Shown here: piece after piece, positions 34,924-43,372 of the stretch | How positions within the stretch are numbered: the stretch's first letter is position 1 | Layout: every line of letters starts with the position of its first letter | Source of the DNA: Eubacteriales bacterium | Lineage (GTDB): Bacteria > Bacillota > Clostridia > Oscillospirales > CAG-382 | Assembly: GCA_028705495.1 (NCBI GenBank) | Contig: JAQWDK010000007.1 | Coordinates: forward strand, 24,964 to 88,963 | Reading direction: 5' to 3' | DNA: 64,000 bases | Program-made: the position numbers and the translations under genes | Notes under the pieces: generated by a model | Told to the model about the DNA's origin: nothing | Seen by the model: only the letters and a program-made list of their open reading frames with translations | Database searches by the model: none

Positions 34924-34988
34924 CAACAGCATTGTTACGGTATATAATTAAGTGAAATGGCTCTAAATAACTAACAAAGGATATGTCC

Positions 34989-35822
34989 ATGAAGACTGTA
35001 ATAGGAATTGATGTAGGCGGAAGTACGACGAAAATTGTAGGATTTCAGGGCGAGGAGCTTTTATCTCCACTTTTTGTCAAAGCAAACGACCCGATCGCCT
35101 CTGTGTACGGTGCATTCGGTAAATTTACTACCGTCAACAAAATACCTCTTGATAAAATCGATAGAGTTATGATAACAGGTGTCGGATCATCGTTTATAAA
35201 CGAGGAGATATTCGGAATTCCGACAACCCATGTAACTGAATTTGAGGCGACTGGAAGAGGTGGGCTTTACATATCCGGTCTTGACGAAGCTATCATTGTA
35301 AGTATGGGAACCGGTACCGCAATTGTCCATGCTAAAGAAGGACAGATTACCTATATGGGCGGTACAGGTGTAGGCGGCGGTACAATATCTGGGCTTTCAA
35401 GAAAGATACTCGGAATTACTACGATTGACCATGTGATAGAGCTTGCGAAAAACGGCGACTTATCGAAAATCGACCTCACTGTTGCTGATATCACAAGTAA
35501 AAATATACTACCTTCTCTGCCTCCCGAAATCACAGCAGCAAACTTCGGAAAGCTCAGCGATGTGGCGACTGATTCAGATGTCGCTCTGGGTATTATCAAC
35601 CTTGTCTGTGAGACAATCGCTATGATGACGATTTTCGCCGCAAGACAGAGAGGGCTGCACGATATCGTTATGACAGGGAACCTTACCTCCCTTCCTCAAG
35701 GCAAAGAAATTTATTCAAAGCTTGGCACTATGTTCGGTTATAACTTCAGAATATCTGAAAATTCGCAGTTCGGTACAGTAATTGGCGCAGCTCTAACATA
35801 TTTTATAAAGGATAAAGATTGA
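34989..35822 (+). CDS. coaW: Type II pantothenate kinase
   Basis: The 277-aa protein phosphorylates pantothenate, the first step to CoA. Its ASKHA-fold signatures are GIDVGGSTTKIVG (phosphate 1), VSMGTGTAIV (phosphate 2), GGTGVGGGTISGLS and MTGNLTSLP. These match the staphylococcal CoaW/eukaryotic PanK type rather than CoaA or CoaX. ATG at 34989 has AAAGGA 7 nt upstream; the ATG two codons before is too close to it. The stop codon lies inside a 24-bp palindrome. Confidence 0.92.
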   Translation: MKTVIGIDVGGSTTKIVGFQGEELLSPLFVKANDPIASVYGAFGKFTTVNKIPLDKIDRVMITGVGSSFINEEIFGIPTTHVTEFEATGRGGLYISGLDEAIIVSMGTGTAIVHAKEGQITYMGGTGVGGGTISGLSRKILGITTIDHVIELAKNGDLSKIDLTVADITSKNILPSLPPEITAANFGKLSDVATDSDVALGIINLVCETIAMMTIFAARQRGLHDIVMTGNLTSLPQGKEIYSKLGTMFGYNFRISENSQFGTVIGAALTYFIKDKD

Positions 35823-35840
35823 AAGATAAATCTTTCAATC
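35817..35840. repeat. Copy of a short palindromic repeat
   Basis: Perfect 11-bp arms gattgaaagat / atctttcaatc with a 2-nt centre overlap the coaW stop codon. The same palindrome is at 60341-60364, and an imperfect one at 20244-20265. Confidence 0.7.
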
Positions 35841-35864
35841 CAAAGAAAGGAATGGACATATAAA

Positions 35865-36428
35865 ATGAAAAAAATCTTTATTCTAATCCTCACAGTACTT
35901 ATCTTCTCCCTTGTAGCAGTTTCTTGTGACGAAAAGAAGACGGAATCAGATTTTTCCAGGGATGTTTCCGAAGCTCCCGCTCCGACTTCAAGAGAGATTC
36001 TTTCAAAGGTAATCGATGTAACCGGTGATGAAGGTATAATTGTTTATGATTTTGGGAAAAAAGAAGATACATCGACAACTGACGAATTAATCGACAATTC
36101 GTTCCTTTCTGATATGTACGGAACTCTTGAAACTACGGTTGATCCGGAAAAGTTCGAATCTCTCTCGGTGTTTTTACCTGAAGCACAAGAAGCAAACGAG
36201 GTGCATATCGCAAAACCAAAATCATCTTCCGATATAGCAGAAGTTAAAGGCTATCTTGAAAAAAGGCTCAGCAGACTCAAAGAGATGTTTGTGGGCTATC
36301 TTCCCGAACAGGCGGGAATCGCCAACAAGGGTAAGCTTACGGAGTATAAGGGATATGTCTTTTTAGTGGTGACATCCGACAAGAACGACGAAATTATAAA
36401 TGCGATAAAAGATTATATAGATAAATAA
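35865..36428 (+). CDS. DUF4358-type lipoprotein
   Basis: The 187-aa protein has a lipoprotein signal peptide (ILILTVLIFSLVAVSCDE; Cys21). Its domain pattern LPEAQEANEVHIAKPKSSSDIAEVKGYLEKRLSRLKEMFVGYLPEQ followed by a C-terminal VFLVVTSDKND strand resembles the DUF4358 family, common in Clostridia and of unknown function. It acts outside the cytoplasmic membrane. It precedes a small regulator-like gene by 18 nt. Confidence 0.75.
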   Translation: MKKIFILILTVLIFSLVAVSCDEKKTESDFSRDVSEAPAPTSREILSKVIDVTGDEGIIVYDFGKKEDTSTTDELIDNSFLSDMYGTLETTVDPEKFESLSVFLPEAQEANEVHIAKPKSSSDIAEVKGYLEKRLSRLKEMFVGYLPEQAGIANKGKLTEYKGYVFLVVTSDKNDEIINAIKDYIDK

Positions 36429-36446
36429 AAGGAATTTTCTATCAGT

Positions 36447-36872
36447 ATGGCTGACAGTACAAGTTTTTCAAAAAGAATATTCGCGATGCTGCTTGAGAAG
36501 GGGAAGGGCGACAGAAGCTGGCGGCAGTTTTCGATTGACTGTGACATAAGTTATGTTCAGATGCGAAAGCTCGCTCAGGAAAATCAGGAGAACCCACCCA
36601 GACCTAAGCTTATTAAAAAGATAGCTGACGGCAGTTATGGTGTTTTGCTCGAGGACTATATGTTCGCCATCGGGGTTCAACCCGGTGACAGCAGAAGAAT
36701 CGGAGCAATACCAGCTGAAAACGATGCGGCAAATCCGAAAGCGAACGCCGCGAAAAAATCCGCCTCTGCAGCAGGTACGCTCGAGAGCTACAAAGCGCTG
36801 ACCTTGAAACAGAGACGGATGGTTGACGAATTCTGTGAATTCTTAAAAAGCCGTAACGAAGAAAATAAGTAA
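36447..36872 (+). CDS. Small HTH-like protein
   Basis: The 141-aa protein has an N-terminal half reminiscent of Cro/C1-type helix-turn-helix domains (RSWRQFSIDCDISYVQMRKLAQE, PRPKLIKKIADG), an Ala/Lys-rich linker and a C-terminal helix (LTLKQRRMVDEFCEFLKSRNEE) like that seen after XRE domains. The function is unknown. It is co-oriented with the lipoprotein gene and converges on the - strand cluster 3 nt later. Confidence 0.65.
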   Translation: MADSTSFSKRIFAMLLEKGKGDRSWRQFSIDCDISYVQMRKLAQENQENPPRPKLIKKIADGSYGVLLEDYMFAIGVQPGDSRRIGAIPAENDAANPKANAAKKSASAAGTLESYKALTLKQRRMVDEFCEFLKSRNEENK

Positions 36873-36874
36873 AA

Positions 36875-37222
36875 TTAGGTTAAGAGCAGTACCAGCAAGA
36901 TAACAAGAAGGTCGTTGCCTTCGTTGTTGTCAGTTAGTAGGTATAACGTCAAACCGATAAGTATAAGATCGTCAAAGCTCCAGTTACCTAAAATCCCGCC
37001 GAACAAATTGCCCAAAAGTCCCCCAGCGGGCTTTGCGACAGCAGGCACTTCTGCCGGTGGCGCAGGAGCAGTCGCAACCGAATAACCGGCTTCTAATTCT
37101 TTATCCTTCTCATCTGAGAGGGAGTCGAAGGTCAGGTCCTTAAGCAGCTCGCGTTCGCGTTCTTTTTGCATTTTGAGGAGCTGACCATCTGTTTCAAACC
37201 TTCTGAAATTTCTTGTATACAT
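36875..37222 (-). CDS. Uncharacterised protein with acidic/hydrophobic C-terminal tail (third gene of cluster)
   Basis: The 115-aa product has a charged N-terminal helix (KMQKERERELLKDLTFD), an Ala/Pro-rich linker, a Gly-rich segment (GGLLGNLFGGILGNW) and a very hydrophobic tail (FDDLILIGLTLYLLTD, then LLVILLVLLLT). Similar tails occur in small clostridial proteins of unknown, possibly sporulation-related, role; this is memory-based and unproven. A GAAAGGTGATAGGGA site precedes the ATG. It is the last gene of a three-gene - strand set. Confidence 0.65.
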   Translation of the reverse strand: MYTRNFRRFETDGQLLKMQKERERELLKDLTFDSLSDEKDKELEAGYSVATAPAPPAEVPAVAKPAGGLLGNLFGGILGNWSFDDLILIGLTLYLLTDNNEGNDLLVILLVLLLT

Positions 37223-37257
37223 TCCCTATCACCTTTCGATCGGAATTTAACAAAAGA

Positions 37258-37725
37258 TCATACATTCCTCATTTTACCTAAAGCGGAGCTTATAGTAATT
37301 GCCGAGAGGACATTGTCGACTTTTTTCTGTTTTCCGTCTTTCATAAACGGTTTTAGTGCCCTTAGCAGTGCAACCCTCTTGTCAGCTCCGGTGTCACCTG
37401 ATCCGCCTCCAAGCAGTCCGCTTATCGCTGAGAGGGAACCGAGCCCTCCACCGCCGGACAGCATGGATGCAAGAGATGAAAGACCACTGCCTTCGCTTTT
37501 CGGTAAAGCAGATGTCGGGGCAGCTTGTGGTACAGGTTTCGGTTGCGGCGCAGGCTGTGGTATATCGCTGAATGTGGCAGTCTGGACAGCAGCAGGCTCG
37601 GGATTTGGAACTGCAGTATTGGCAGCTGGCGCTCCGAGTCCGAGACTCTGAGCTATCTTCATTATCTGAGCTAACGCTTCAGGATTCGAGAGTAGGTCGT
37701 TGACCTTTTCTGAGAAATCGGACAT
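37258..37725 (-). CDS. Uncharacterised Pro/Gly/Ser-rich protein (second gene of cluster)
   Basis: The 155-aa product has an N-terminal helix (SDFSEKVNDLLSNPEALAQI), a Pro/Ala/Gln-rich low-complexity region, a Gly/Ser-rich part (SMLSGGGGLGSLSAISGLLGG) and a helical C-terminus (KRVALLRALKPFMKDGKQKK). No catalytic motif is visible. GGAGGA lies 6 nt before the start. It shares composition with the next gene and is probably part of the same assembly. Confidence 0.65.
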   Translation of the reverse strand: MSDFSEKVNDLLSNPEALAQIMKIAQSLGLGAPAANTAVPNPEPAAVQTATFSDIPQPAPQPKPVPQAAPTSALPKSEGSGLSSLASMLSGGGGLGSLSAISGLLGGGSGDTGADKRVALLRALKPFMKDGKQKKVDNVLSAITISSALGKMRNV

Positions 37726-37741
37726 CGGTATTCCTCCTTTT

Positions 37742-37987
37742 TCAGATCTTGTTTTGGATATCTTTAAGTATGCTGTCGGCGCGGTCCTGTCCTACTTTGT
37801 TAAGGAGCTGCTGAGCTTCTTGCGGAGTCATATCGGCAAGCATCTCTTTAATTCTGCCGGAGTCCTGCAGGAACATAGCGGTCTTCATAGGGTCAGCACC
37901 TGCCGCTGCGGCAATTTCTCCGACGAGTTTCTTAAAAGTTTGGTCGTCGAGGCTGGTTATCTTGTTTAGCATTTCCTTGTCTATCAT
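37742..37987 (-). CDS. Small all-helical protein (first gene of cluster)
   Basis: The 81-aa protein is predicted to be fully helical (ITSLDDQTFKKLVGEIAAAA, MLADMTPQEAQQLLNKVGQD). It has no transmembrane segment or Cys. AAAGGA precedes the ATG at 37987. A CATATAAT -10-like motif lies upstream on the - strand without a good TTGACA, which could be a sporulation sigma factor site (weak). I do not recognise the family. Confidence 0.65.
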   Translation of the reverse strand: MIDKEMLNKITSLDDQTFKKLVGEIAAAAGADPMKTAMFLQDSGRIKEMLADMTPQEAQQLLNKVGQDRADSILKDIQNKI

Positions 37988-38069
37988 ATTGGTTTATCCT
38001 TTCAAATAGTTATTCTGTATAATTATATGATGCAAAGTCGAATATATATACGTTAAGGGTTGAATTGAA

Positions 38070-38573
38070 ATGATTTTATGCAAACCGGAGAGAAATGCGC
38101 AAAAAGCTGTTACAATGCTAATCGTCTATTCCCTCGTCAGCATCTCGCTGTCGATTTTCTCCTCGTCCTTTCCAAATTTACAGCCAGTGTTCGCGGTTTT
38201 GTTTTTCAGCGCTACCGCCATCCTGATAATGCTTTTGTATAGGTATGTATTTTCTCAGTACATATATCAGCTTACTATAACGGAACTTGTGGTAATACGG
38301 AGTGTCGGAAGACGAAGCACAACGGTCGGCTCTCTTTCTCTTGAGGACTCAAAACTTCTAATATCAAAAGAAATGTTTTTCAAGAACGGGCATGACAAAG
38401 ACTTCTTCAACTTGCGTGAAACACTCGACTGCTGTCAAAACCTTGCATCCTCTTGCTATTACTATATATGCGGAGAGGACGGTAAAGAATGCCTGTTGAA
38501 ATTTGAGCCGAATGAGGTTTTTGTTCGTGCGATGAATGAGAACATCAGCAACCTCAAGCACGGCGATAAATGA
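38070..38573 (+). CDS. Hypothetical membrane protein with two N-terminal transmembrane helices
   Basis: The 167-aa product has hydrophobic helices at about residues 14-32 and 38-58 and a cytosolic C-terminal domain resembling a short PH-like beta domain (YQLTITELVVIRSVGRRSTTVG, then DGKECLLKFEPNEVF). No named family is recognised. It is transcribed divergently from the three-gene - strand set and convergently with the peptidoglycan-binding protein gene, 1 nt away. Confidence 0.6.
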   Translation: MILCKPERNAQKAVTMLIVYSLVSISLSIFSSSFPNLQPVFAVLFFSATAILIMLLYRYVFSQYIYQLTITELVVIRSVGRRSTTVGSLSLEDSKLLISKEMFFKNGHDKDFFNLRETLDCCQNLASSCYYYICGEDGKECLLKFEPNEVFVRAMNENISNLKHGDK

Positions 38574-38574
38574 T

Positions 38575-39969
38575 TTATCTCTTTTTGATTTCTTGCCAGA
38601 GCCGTTCCCAGGTTCTGCGGTCCGCTCTGCCCGTTGGCAGGAGATCGAATTTTCTCTGTGCGCGGATTAGAGATATTTCTGTATCCTTGTCAAAACGGCA
38701 ACTATAGTCTGTGATTATGATTGACGGTATAAATTTCTTCAGAAAAAGGAGCATGCTCTTGAGCCTTTTTACATCGGAGCATTTTGCCTCTATCCCGAGC
38801 TCATACCCAGGATAGTCAAACAGCCATCCATTGTCGATCGATTTAACTGTTGCGGATATCTTTTCCCATGTTACGCTGTCAACATGGCCTGTGGAGGGAA
38901 GCTCACAATATTTTTGAAATGCCTCGACCGATGTTTTCAGCGCCTCATCAAAACTGCCTTTTGGGGGGATTGCAGGCACAAAAGCTATATTTCTCGATAT
39001 TTTATTGATGTTATTTCTTAGCACCATAACGAAGACGCCATTGTCTCCGGGTGAAGAAATCACATCATCTTTTTTTGCCTTCTTTGGGGCAAAAACAGCC
39101 TTATCTTGGGATTTTTCAAGCGATACGATTTTGCAGTTGTCACCATAAAGCTTTTTTATTATATCGAGAGGTGAGTTCCCGAACTCGGCAAGGGAATTGA
39201 TATACCAAAGCTTTTCGCTGTCACTGAAAAGTTCTCCGGGGTCAACGGGCTTCCCGTCACTGTCGGCGGCATAAAGGGACAAAGTTTCTTTGACGGTATT
39301 TTCAAGAGTGTCAAAGCGAAGAGAAACGGGGTAGAAATAGTCGTCATAACCAGAGTAGGGGCGTGGGCAACAACGTCTGCGAAGGAGTAGGCTGTTTAAG
39401 AGGATGGACAGAGCGCCAAGACCGCAGCGGTTCCAGGAAGGATAAATGCAGCGCGACAAATAAGCCGAGTTGTAGTCGGCACGAGGGATTGGGTATGAAC
39501 ATCTGTCATAAGGGATGTCGTAATAATCGGGAAGCCACGCTTGGGTTATGGACTCTTCAGCTTCCGTGACGTCATTGTCGCAAGAAGTGTAGACCTCACT
39601 TCCAAAGCGGAGAGAGGGTGGTGCAAGGTTCGCATCGGCGGCTTCGCTTATGTCCAAAGTCGACCTGACATCAGCGAAAACACAGATACCTCGAATAGTC
39701 ATCTCCGCATCCGGTGAGGTGATATGAGCGTCCCAGCGGGAAAATGGCGGAGCCTCAGCTTCAGATGCTCGTTTTGTGCGCGAGAGAGCAGAAAGTGGTG
39801 TCGGGAGCGCAAGTTCGGGCGAAGTTTTTTTTTCGAGGACGGTAAACTTATGTAATACTTCCTCATCAGTTCCGTCCGACGGGGTAAAACTGACGGTAAC
39901 TTCCTTGCCGGCGAAGTTCGCAGGCAACATAAAGCTAACAAATCCATTGTGCCGGCGCTGGGTAGGCAT
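38575..39969 (-). CDS. Protein with two peptidoglycan-binding-like domains
   Basis: The 464-aa product contains two C-terminal repeats similar to peptidoglycan-binding domain 1 (FQKYCELPSTGHVDSVTWEKI; LIRAQRKFDLLPTGRADRRTWERL). The N-terminal 280 residues are not recognised and include a Cys/Arg-rich patch (RCGLGALSILLNSLLLRRRCC). There is no signal peptide from this start. A frame open for 50 more codons upstream would add a hydrophobic N-terminus but lacks a ribosome-binding site; GGAG lies 8 nt before ATG 39969. A role in spore or cell-wall assembly is plausible. Confidence 0.65.
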   Translation of the reverse strand: MPTQRRHNGFVSFMLPANFAGKEVTVSFTPSDGTDEEVLHKFTVLEKKTSPELALPTPLSALSRTKRASEAEAPPFSRWDAHITSPDAEMTIRGICVFADVRSTLDISEAADANLAPPSLRFGSEVYTSCDNDVTEAEESITQAWLPDYYDIPYDRCSYPIPRADYNSAYLSRCIYPSWNRCGLGALSILLNSLLLRRRCCPRPYSGYDDYFYPVSLRFDTLENTVKETLSLYAADSDGKPVDPGELFSDSEKLWYINSLAEFGNSPLDIIKKLYGDNCKIVSLEKSQDKAVFAPKKAKKDDVISSPGDNGVFVMVLRNNINKISRNIAFVPAIPPKGSFDEALKTSVEAFQKYCELPSTGHVDSVTWEKISATVKSIDNGWLFDYPGYELGIEAKCSDVKRLKSMLLFLKKFIPSIIITDYSCRFDKDTEISLIRAQRKFDLLPTGRADRRTWERLWQEIKKR

Positions 39970-40167
39970 ATCCATCGCTCCGTTTCGATTATTGGTTTTC
40001 GATATTATCAGTTTATGCGAAGGATAAAAGATTAGTTCAACTATTTTAGTATTAAATAAGCACGAGTAAAGTTGACTTAAACATAACATAAAAATTACAA
40101 CGAAATAACCAAACCCCATATTCAGACAATATTCGGCAAAAAAGATTATTTTGATTTAACATAGCGC

Positions 40168-40196
40168 TGTACAAATGTAAAATTGTATAGTATAAT
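40168..40196 (+). promoter_or_regulatory. Promoter of the phosphate transporter operon
   Basis: TGTACA (40168-40173), a 17-nt spacer and TATAAT (40191-40196) lie 68 nt before the PiT gene. The 295-nt gap to the divergent peptidoglycan-binding protein gene shows no further gene. Confidence 0.55.
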
Positions 40197-40264
40197 GTAT
40201 CTGTGAAAAATTAGGGTTAGTCAAGCTTTACCCAACACACAACTTTCCAAAAACGGAGAAAATA

Positions 40265-41311
40265 ATGGAGCTAAAAGAATTTTTACAGCAGCTTACAACC
40301 TCTGTACCCCTAACGATAACAGTCATCCTGACGCTTGGGGTTATTCTTGTAAACGGCTGGACGGACGCACCAAACGCGATAGCGACCTGTGTTTCAACGA
40401 GAGCGATTAAGCCAAAAGCAGCTATAATTATGGCAGCAGTTTTTAACTTTCTCGGCGTTTTGGTCATGACACTCATTAACGCAAAAGTTGCGGAAACAGT
40501 TTATAAAATGGTTGATTTCAGGGGAGACACCCATGAGGCGCTTGTCGCCCTTTGTGCCGCACTCTTTGCAATTGTACTTTGGGCAACTGCAGCTTGGAAA
40601 TTTGGTATACCCACAAGCGAGAGCCATGCGCTTATCGCGGGACTCTCAGGAGCGGCGATTGCACTACATAACGGCTTTGGTGGAATCAACGGCGCGGAGT
40701 GGATGAGCGTAATCAAGGGACTGTTTTTATCTTCTTTCTTAGGATTCGGTATGGGCTGGATTATAGTCAGGATAATCGAGCTGATTTTCAAGAGGATGAA
40801 TCGCCAAAAAGCGAATGTCTTTTTTAAGCAAGGTCAGATTTTTGGCGGTGCTGCGATGGCTTTTATGCATGGAGCACAGGACGGACAGAAATTCATGAGC
40901 GTATTTATACTCGGAGTAGCTCTTGTCAACGGGCAGTCAACTTCTGAGATGGGCGCGATACCGATTTGGCTTATGATACTCTGCTCTGCGGTTATGGCAC
41001 TGGGAACTTCAATCGGCGGATATAGGATTATAAAAGCCGTAGGGATGGATATGGTTAAACTCAGTCTTCATCAGGGTTTTGCGGCGGATGTAGCTGGAGC
41101 AGGATGCCTTTTGATTTCCTCTGTTTCGGGAATCCCTGTTAGCACTACACACACAAAAACCTCGGCGATGATGGGGGTTGCCGCTTCGAGAAGGATTAAA
41201 GCGGTAAACTGGGGCGTAGTCAAGGAGATGGTACTCACATGGGTGCTGACTTTTCCTGGTTGCGGACTAATAGGGTTTTTGATGGCTAAGCTATTTATGA
41301 AGATATTTTAA
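40265..41311 (+). CDS. PiT-family inorganic phosphate transporter
   Basis: The 348-aa membrane protein has the duplicated PiT signatures: VNGWTDAPNAIATCVSTRAI in the N-terminal half and IPVSTTHTKTSAMMGVAASR in the C-terminal half, plus GIPTSESHALIAGLSGAAIA and AFMHGAQDGQKFM. It imports phosphate with H+ or Na+. The downstream DUF47 gene is its usual accessory partner, 16 nt away. Confidence 0.93.
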   Translation: MELKEFLQQLTTSVPLTITVILTLGVILVNGWTDAPNAIATCVSTRAIKPKAAIIMAAVFNFLGVLVMTLINAKVAETVYKMVDFRGDTHEALVALCAALFAIVLWATAAWKFGIPTSESHALIAGLSGAAIALHNGFGGINGAEWMSVIKGLFLSSFLGFGMGWIIVRIIELIFKRMNRQKANVFFKQGQIFGGAAMAFMHGAQDGQKFMSVFILGVALVNGQSTSEMGAIPIWLMILCSAVMALGTSIGGYRIIKAVGMDMVKLSLHQGFAADVAGAGCLLISSVSGIPVSTTHTKTSAMMGVAASRRIKAVNWGVVKEMVLTWVLTFPGCGLIGFLMAKLFMKIF

Positions 41312-41327
41312 TTAGGAGAAAAAAGAA

Positions 41328-41948
41328 ATGGCAAAACATTCATACAATTATTTTACCGCACTCGAAGAAATGAGCGAATATTCCGTTAAAGCGGCTGAGA
41401 AACTCACTGAGGCATTAGGCAGTTACAGTCCTGTTAAAATCAGCAGCGAAATCAAAGAGATGCATAAAATTGAACACGCTGCAGACTTAAAGAAGCATGA
41501 GATGATGAAGCATCTCGCTCGTGAGTTTATCACCCCGATTGAGAGGGAGGATATTATTGCCCTCGCTCAGATGATCGACGATGTAACGGATTCTATCGAA
41601 GATATATTACAAAACCTCTATGTTTTCAACGTACTTAAACTGAGACCTGAAGCTTGCCGTTTCGCTGATATAATCCTTCAATGCTGTAAAAACCTAAAAC
41701 TTGTCATGGAAGAATTCAAGGATTTCAAAAAATCCAAGAACATCATCCACGGTATAATAGAAATCAACACACTTGAAGAAGTTGGCGACGACCTCTACCT
41801 TGAATCAGTCCGCTCGCTTTATGTCGGCTGCACTGATTCGATCGAGGTTATGGCTTGGACAAAAACTTTCGGTACATTTGAAAAAACCTGCGATGCTGTC
41901 GAGCATGTAGCGAACGGCGTTGAAAGCGTTATAATGAAAAATTCATAA
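41328..41948 (+). CDS. DUF47 (PhoU-like) PiT accessory protein
   Basis: The 206-aa helical protein has the DUF47/Pit-accessory pattern: EIKEMHKIEHAADLKKHEM, REFITPIEREDIIALAQMIDDVTDSIEDI and a C-terminal FEKTCDAVEHVANGVESVIMK. These PhoU-like proteins modulate the adjacent PiT transporter. A terminator follows. Confidence 0.92.
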   Translation: MAKHSYNYFTALEEMSEYSVKAAEKLTEALGSYSPVKISSEIKEMHKIEHAADLKKHEMMKHLAREFITPIEREDIIALAQMIDDVTDSIEDILQNLYVFNVLKLRPEACRFADIILQCCKNLKLVMEEFKDFKKSKNIIHGIIEINTLEEVGDDLYLESVRSLYVGCTDSIEVMAWTKTFGTFEKTCDAVEHVANGVESVIMKNS

Positions 41949-41961
41949 GAAGAAAAATGTT

Positions 41962-41992
41962 TAGAGGCTGTTATTACAACAGCCTCTTTGCG
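41962..41992 (+). terminator. Terminator of the PiT-DUF47 operon
   Basis: The stem agaggctgtt / aacagcctct with a 5-nt loop is followed by ttt 14 nt after the DUF47 stop codon. Confidence 0.75.
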
Positions 41993-42054
41993 TAGGGAGG
42001 TATCACCAAACTACGCTTGTTTCGCGTGGAGCGAAATAATATCAGATAAATCTA

Positions 42055-42083
42055 TTGAAAACAGCGTTTTATTCTGATATAAT
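42055..42083 (+). promoter_or_regulatory. Sigma-A promoter of nagA
   Basis: TTGAAA (42055-42060), a 17-nt spacer and TATAAT (42078-42083) lie 62 nt before the chosen nagA ATG. Confidence 0.7.
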
Positions 42084-42145
42084 GTCAGTAATAATGTTTG
42101 TTTGAAATTTTTATATGGCCGCTGCGCGGCAGAATGGAAATTAAT

Positions 42146-43303
42146 ATGAAGTGTATAACAAACGGAAGAATAATCCTTCCAAACCAGATTCTTGACGGAA
42201 TGGCGATTCTGTTCGATACCAAAATCATTGACATCGTAGAGCAGGAGGACCTGAAAAACTACGTTGACCTTGAAATTATTGATGTAGAAGGAAGATACGT
42301 TTCTCCTGGTCTTATTGACCTGCATATCCACGGGTTCCAAGGCGATGACGCTTCTGACGGAGACCTTGAAGGCATCCGCCGCATTTCGTCATCACTCCTT
42401 GAAAACGGTGTTACCGGTTGGCTTCCCACAACAATGACAATTGAAAAGAGCCTTATTGTAAACGCTCTTGAAACTATCCGCGAAGGCAAAAAGCTCAGCG
42501 AAGAAGGCAAGGACAGCTGGCAGGGCTCGCAGGTTCTCGGTTGTCATGTCGAAGGCCCATTCATCAACCCAAGTAAAAAAGGCGCACAGCCTGAAGATTA
42601 TATCCTGAAACCCGACGCAAAGTTCGTCAAGGAGTATCAGGACGTTATCAAAATAATAACTATGGCTCCTGAAATGGACGAGGATTTCGCCTTTATTAAG
42701 GAAATTTCCCACGACACTCATGTTGTCGTATCAATGGGGCATACCGATGCTGACTATGAGACCGCAATGGCAGCTATTAACGCAGGTGTGAGCCATGTAA
42801 CCCACCTCTTTAACGCTATGTCTCCCCTCAACCACCGCAAACCCGGTGTTGTAACTGCCGTACTTAATTCCGGCGTTACTACTGAGCTTATCGTTGATAC
42901 CTTCCATGTTCATCCCGGTCTTTTCAAACTTGTCAGCAAAATCAAGGGCGATAAACTCTGCCTGATAACCGACTGCCTTAGAGCAGGCGGACTCAAGGAC
43001 GGCACTTACACCTTAGGCGGACAGAAGTTCGTACTCAACGGTATCGAATGCAGACTTGAGGACGGAACAATCGCGGGAAGCGTACTTCGCCTTAACAACG
43101 GCGTAAAGAATGTGCTCAAACACACTGATATGCCACTCTGGCAGATCGTTGCAGCTGCATCCCTTAACCCTGCGAGAGCGATCGGTCTTGCCACTACAAA
43201 GGGCTCGCTTGAAAACAGCAAGGACGCAGATATAATCATCACAGACGCCGACTATAATGTCGAACAGACATTTGTCAGAGGCGAATTATACTACAAAAAA
43301 TAA
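42146..43303 (+). CDS. nagA: N-acetylglucosamine-6-phosphate deacetylase
   Basis: NagA removes the acetyl group from GlcNAc-6-P during amino-sugar recycling or use. The 385-aa amidohydrolase has HIHGFQGDD (metal site), HVEGPFINPSKKGAQ, GHTDADYETA, HLFNAMSPLNHRKPG and the catalytic Asp in LITDCLRAGG. The ATG at 42146 matches the family start (MKCITNGRIILPN); a TTG 48 nt upstream would add an unlikely extension. A ROK protein, possibly an amino-sugar kinase, follows. Confidence 0.93.
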   Translation: MKCITNGRIILPNQILDGMAILFDTKIIDIVEQEDLKNYVDLEIIDVEGRYVSPGLIDLHIHGFQGDDASDGDLEGIRRISSSLLENGVTGWLPTTMTIEKSLIVNALETIREGKKLSEEGKDSWQGSQVLGCHVEGPFINPSKKGAQPEDYILKPDAKFVKEYQDVIKIITMAPEMDEDFAFIKEISHDTHVVVSMGHTDADYETAMAAINAGVSHVTHLFNAMSPLNHRKPGVVTAVLNSGVTTELIVDTFHVHPGLFKLVSKIKGDKLCLITDCLRAGGLKDGTYTLGGQKFVLNGIECRLEDGTIAGSVLRLNNGVKNVLKHTDMPLWQIVAAASLNPARAIGLATTKGSLENSKDADIIITDADYNVEQTFVRGELYYKK

Positions 43304-43328
43304 AAAAAGATAAATCTTTTTATCTTCA
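43303..43328. terminator. Palindromic hairpin after nagA
   Basis: The palindrome aaaaagat-aa-atcttttt, overlapping a second small hairpin, lies right behind the nagA stop. It resembles the core of the palindromic repeat at 35817 and 60341 and may act as a weak terminator. Confidence 0.4.
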
Positions 43329-43372
43329 AGTTATGTTAAAAATATTGATATATAAAAGGAGAACGCAAAGAC

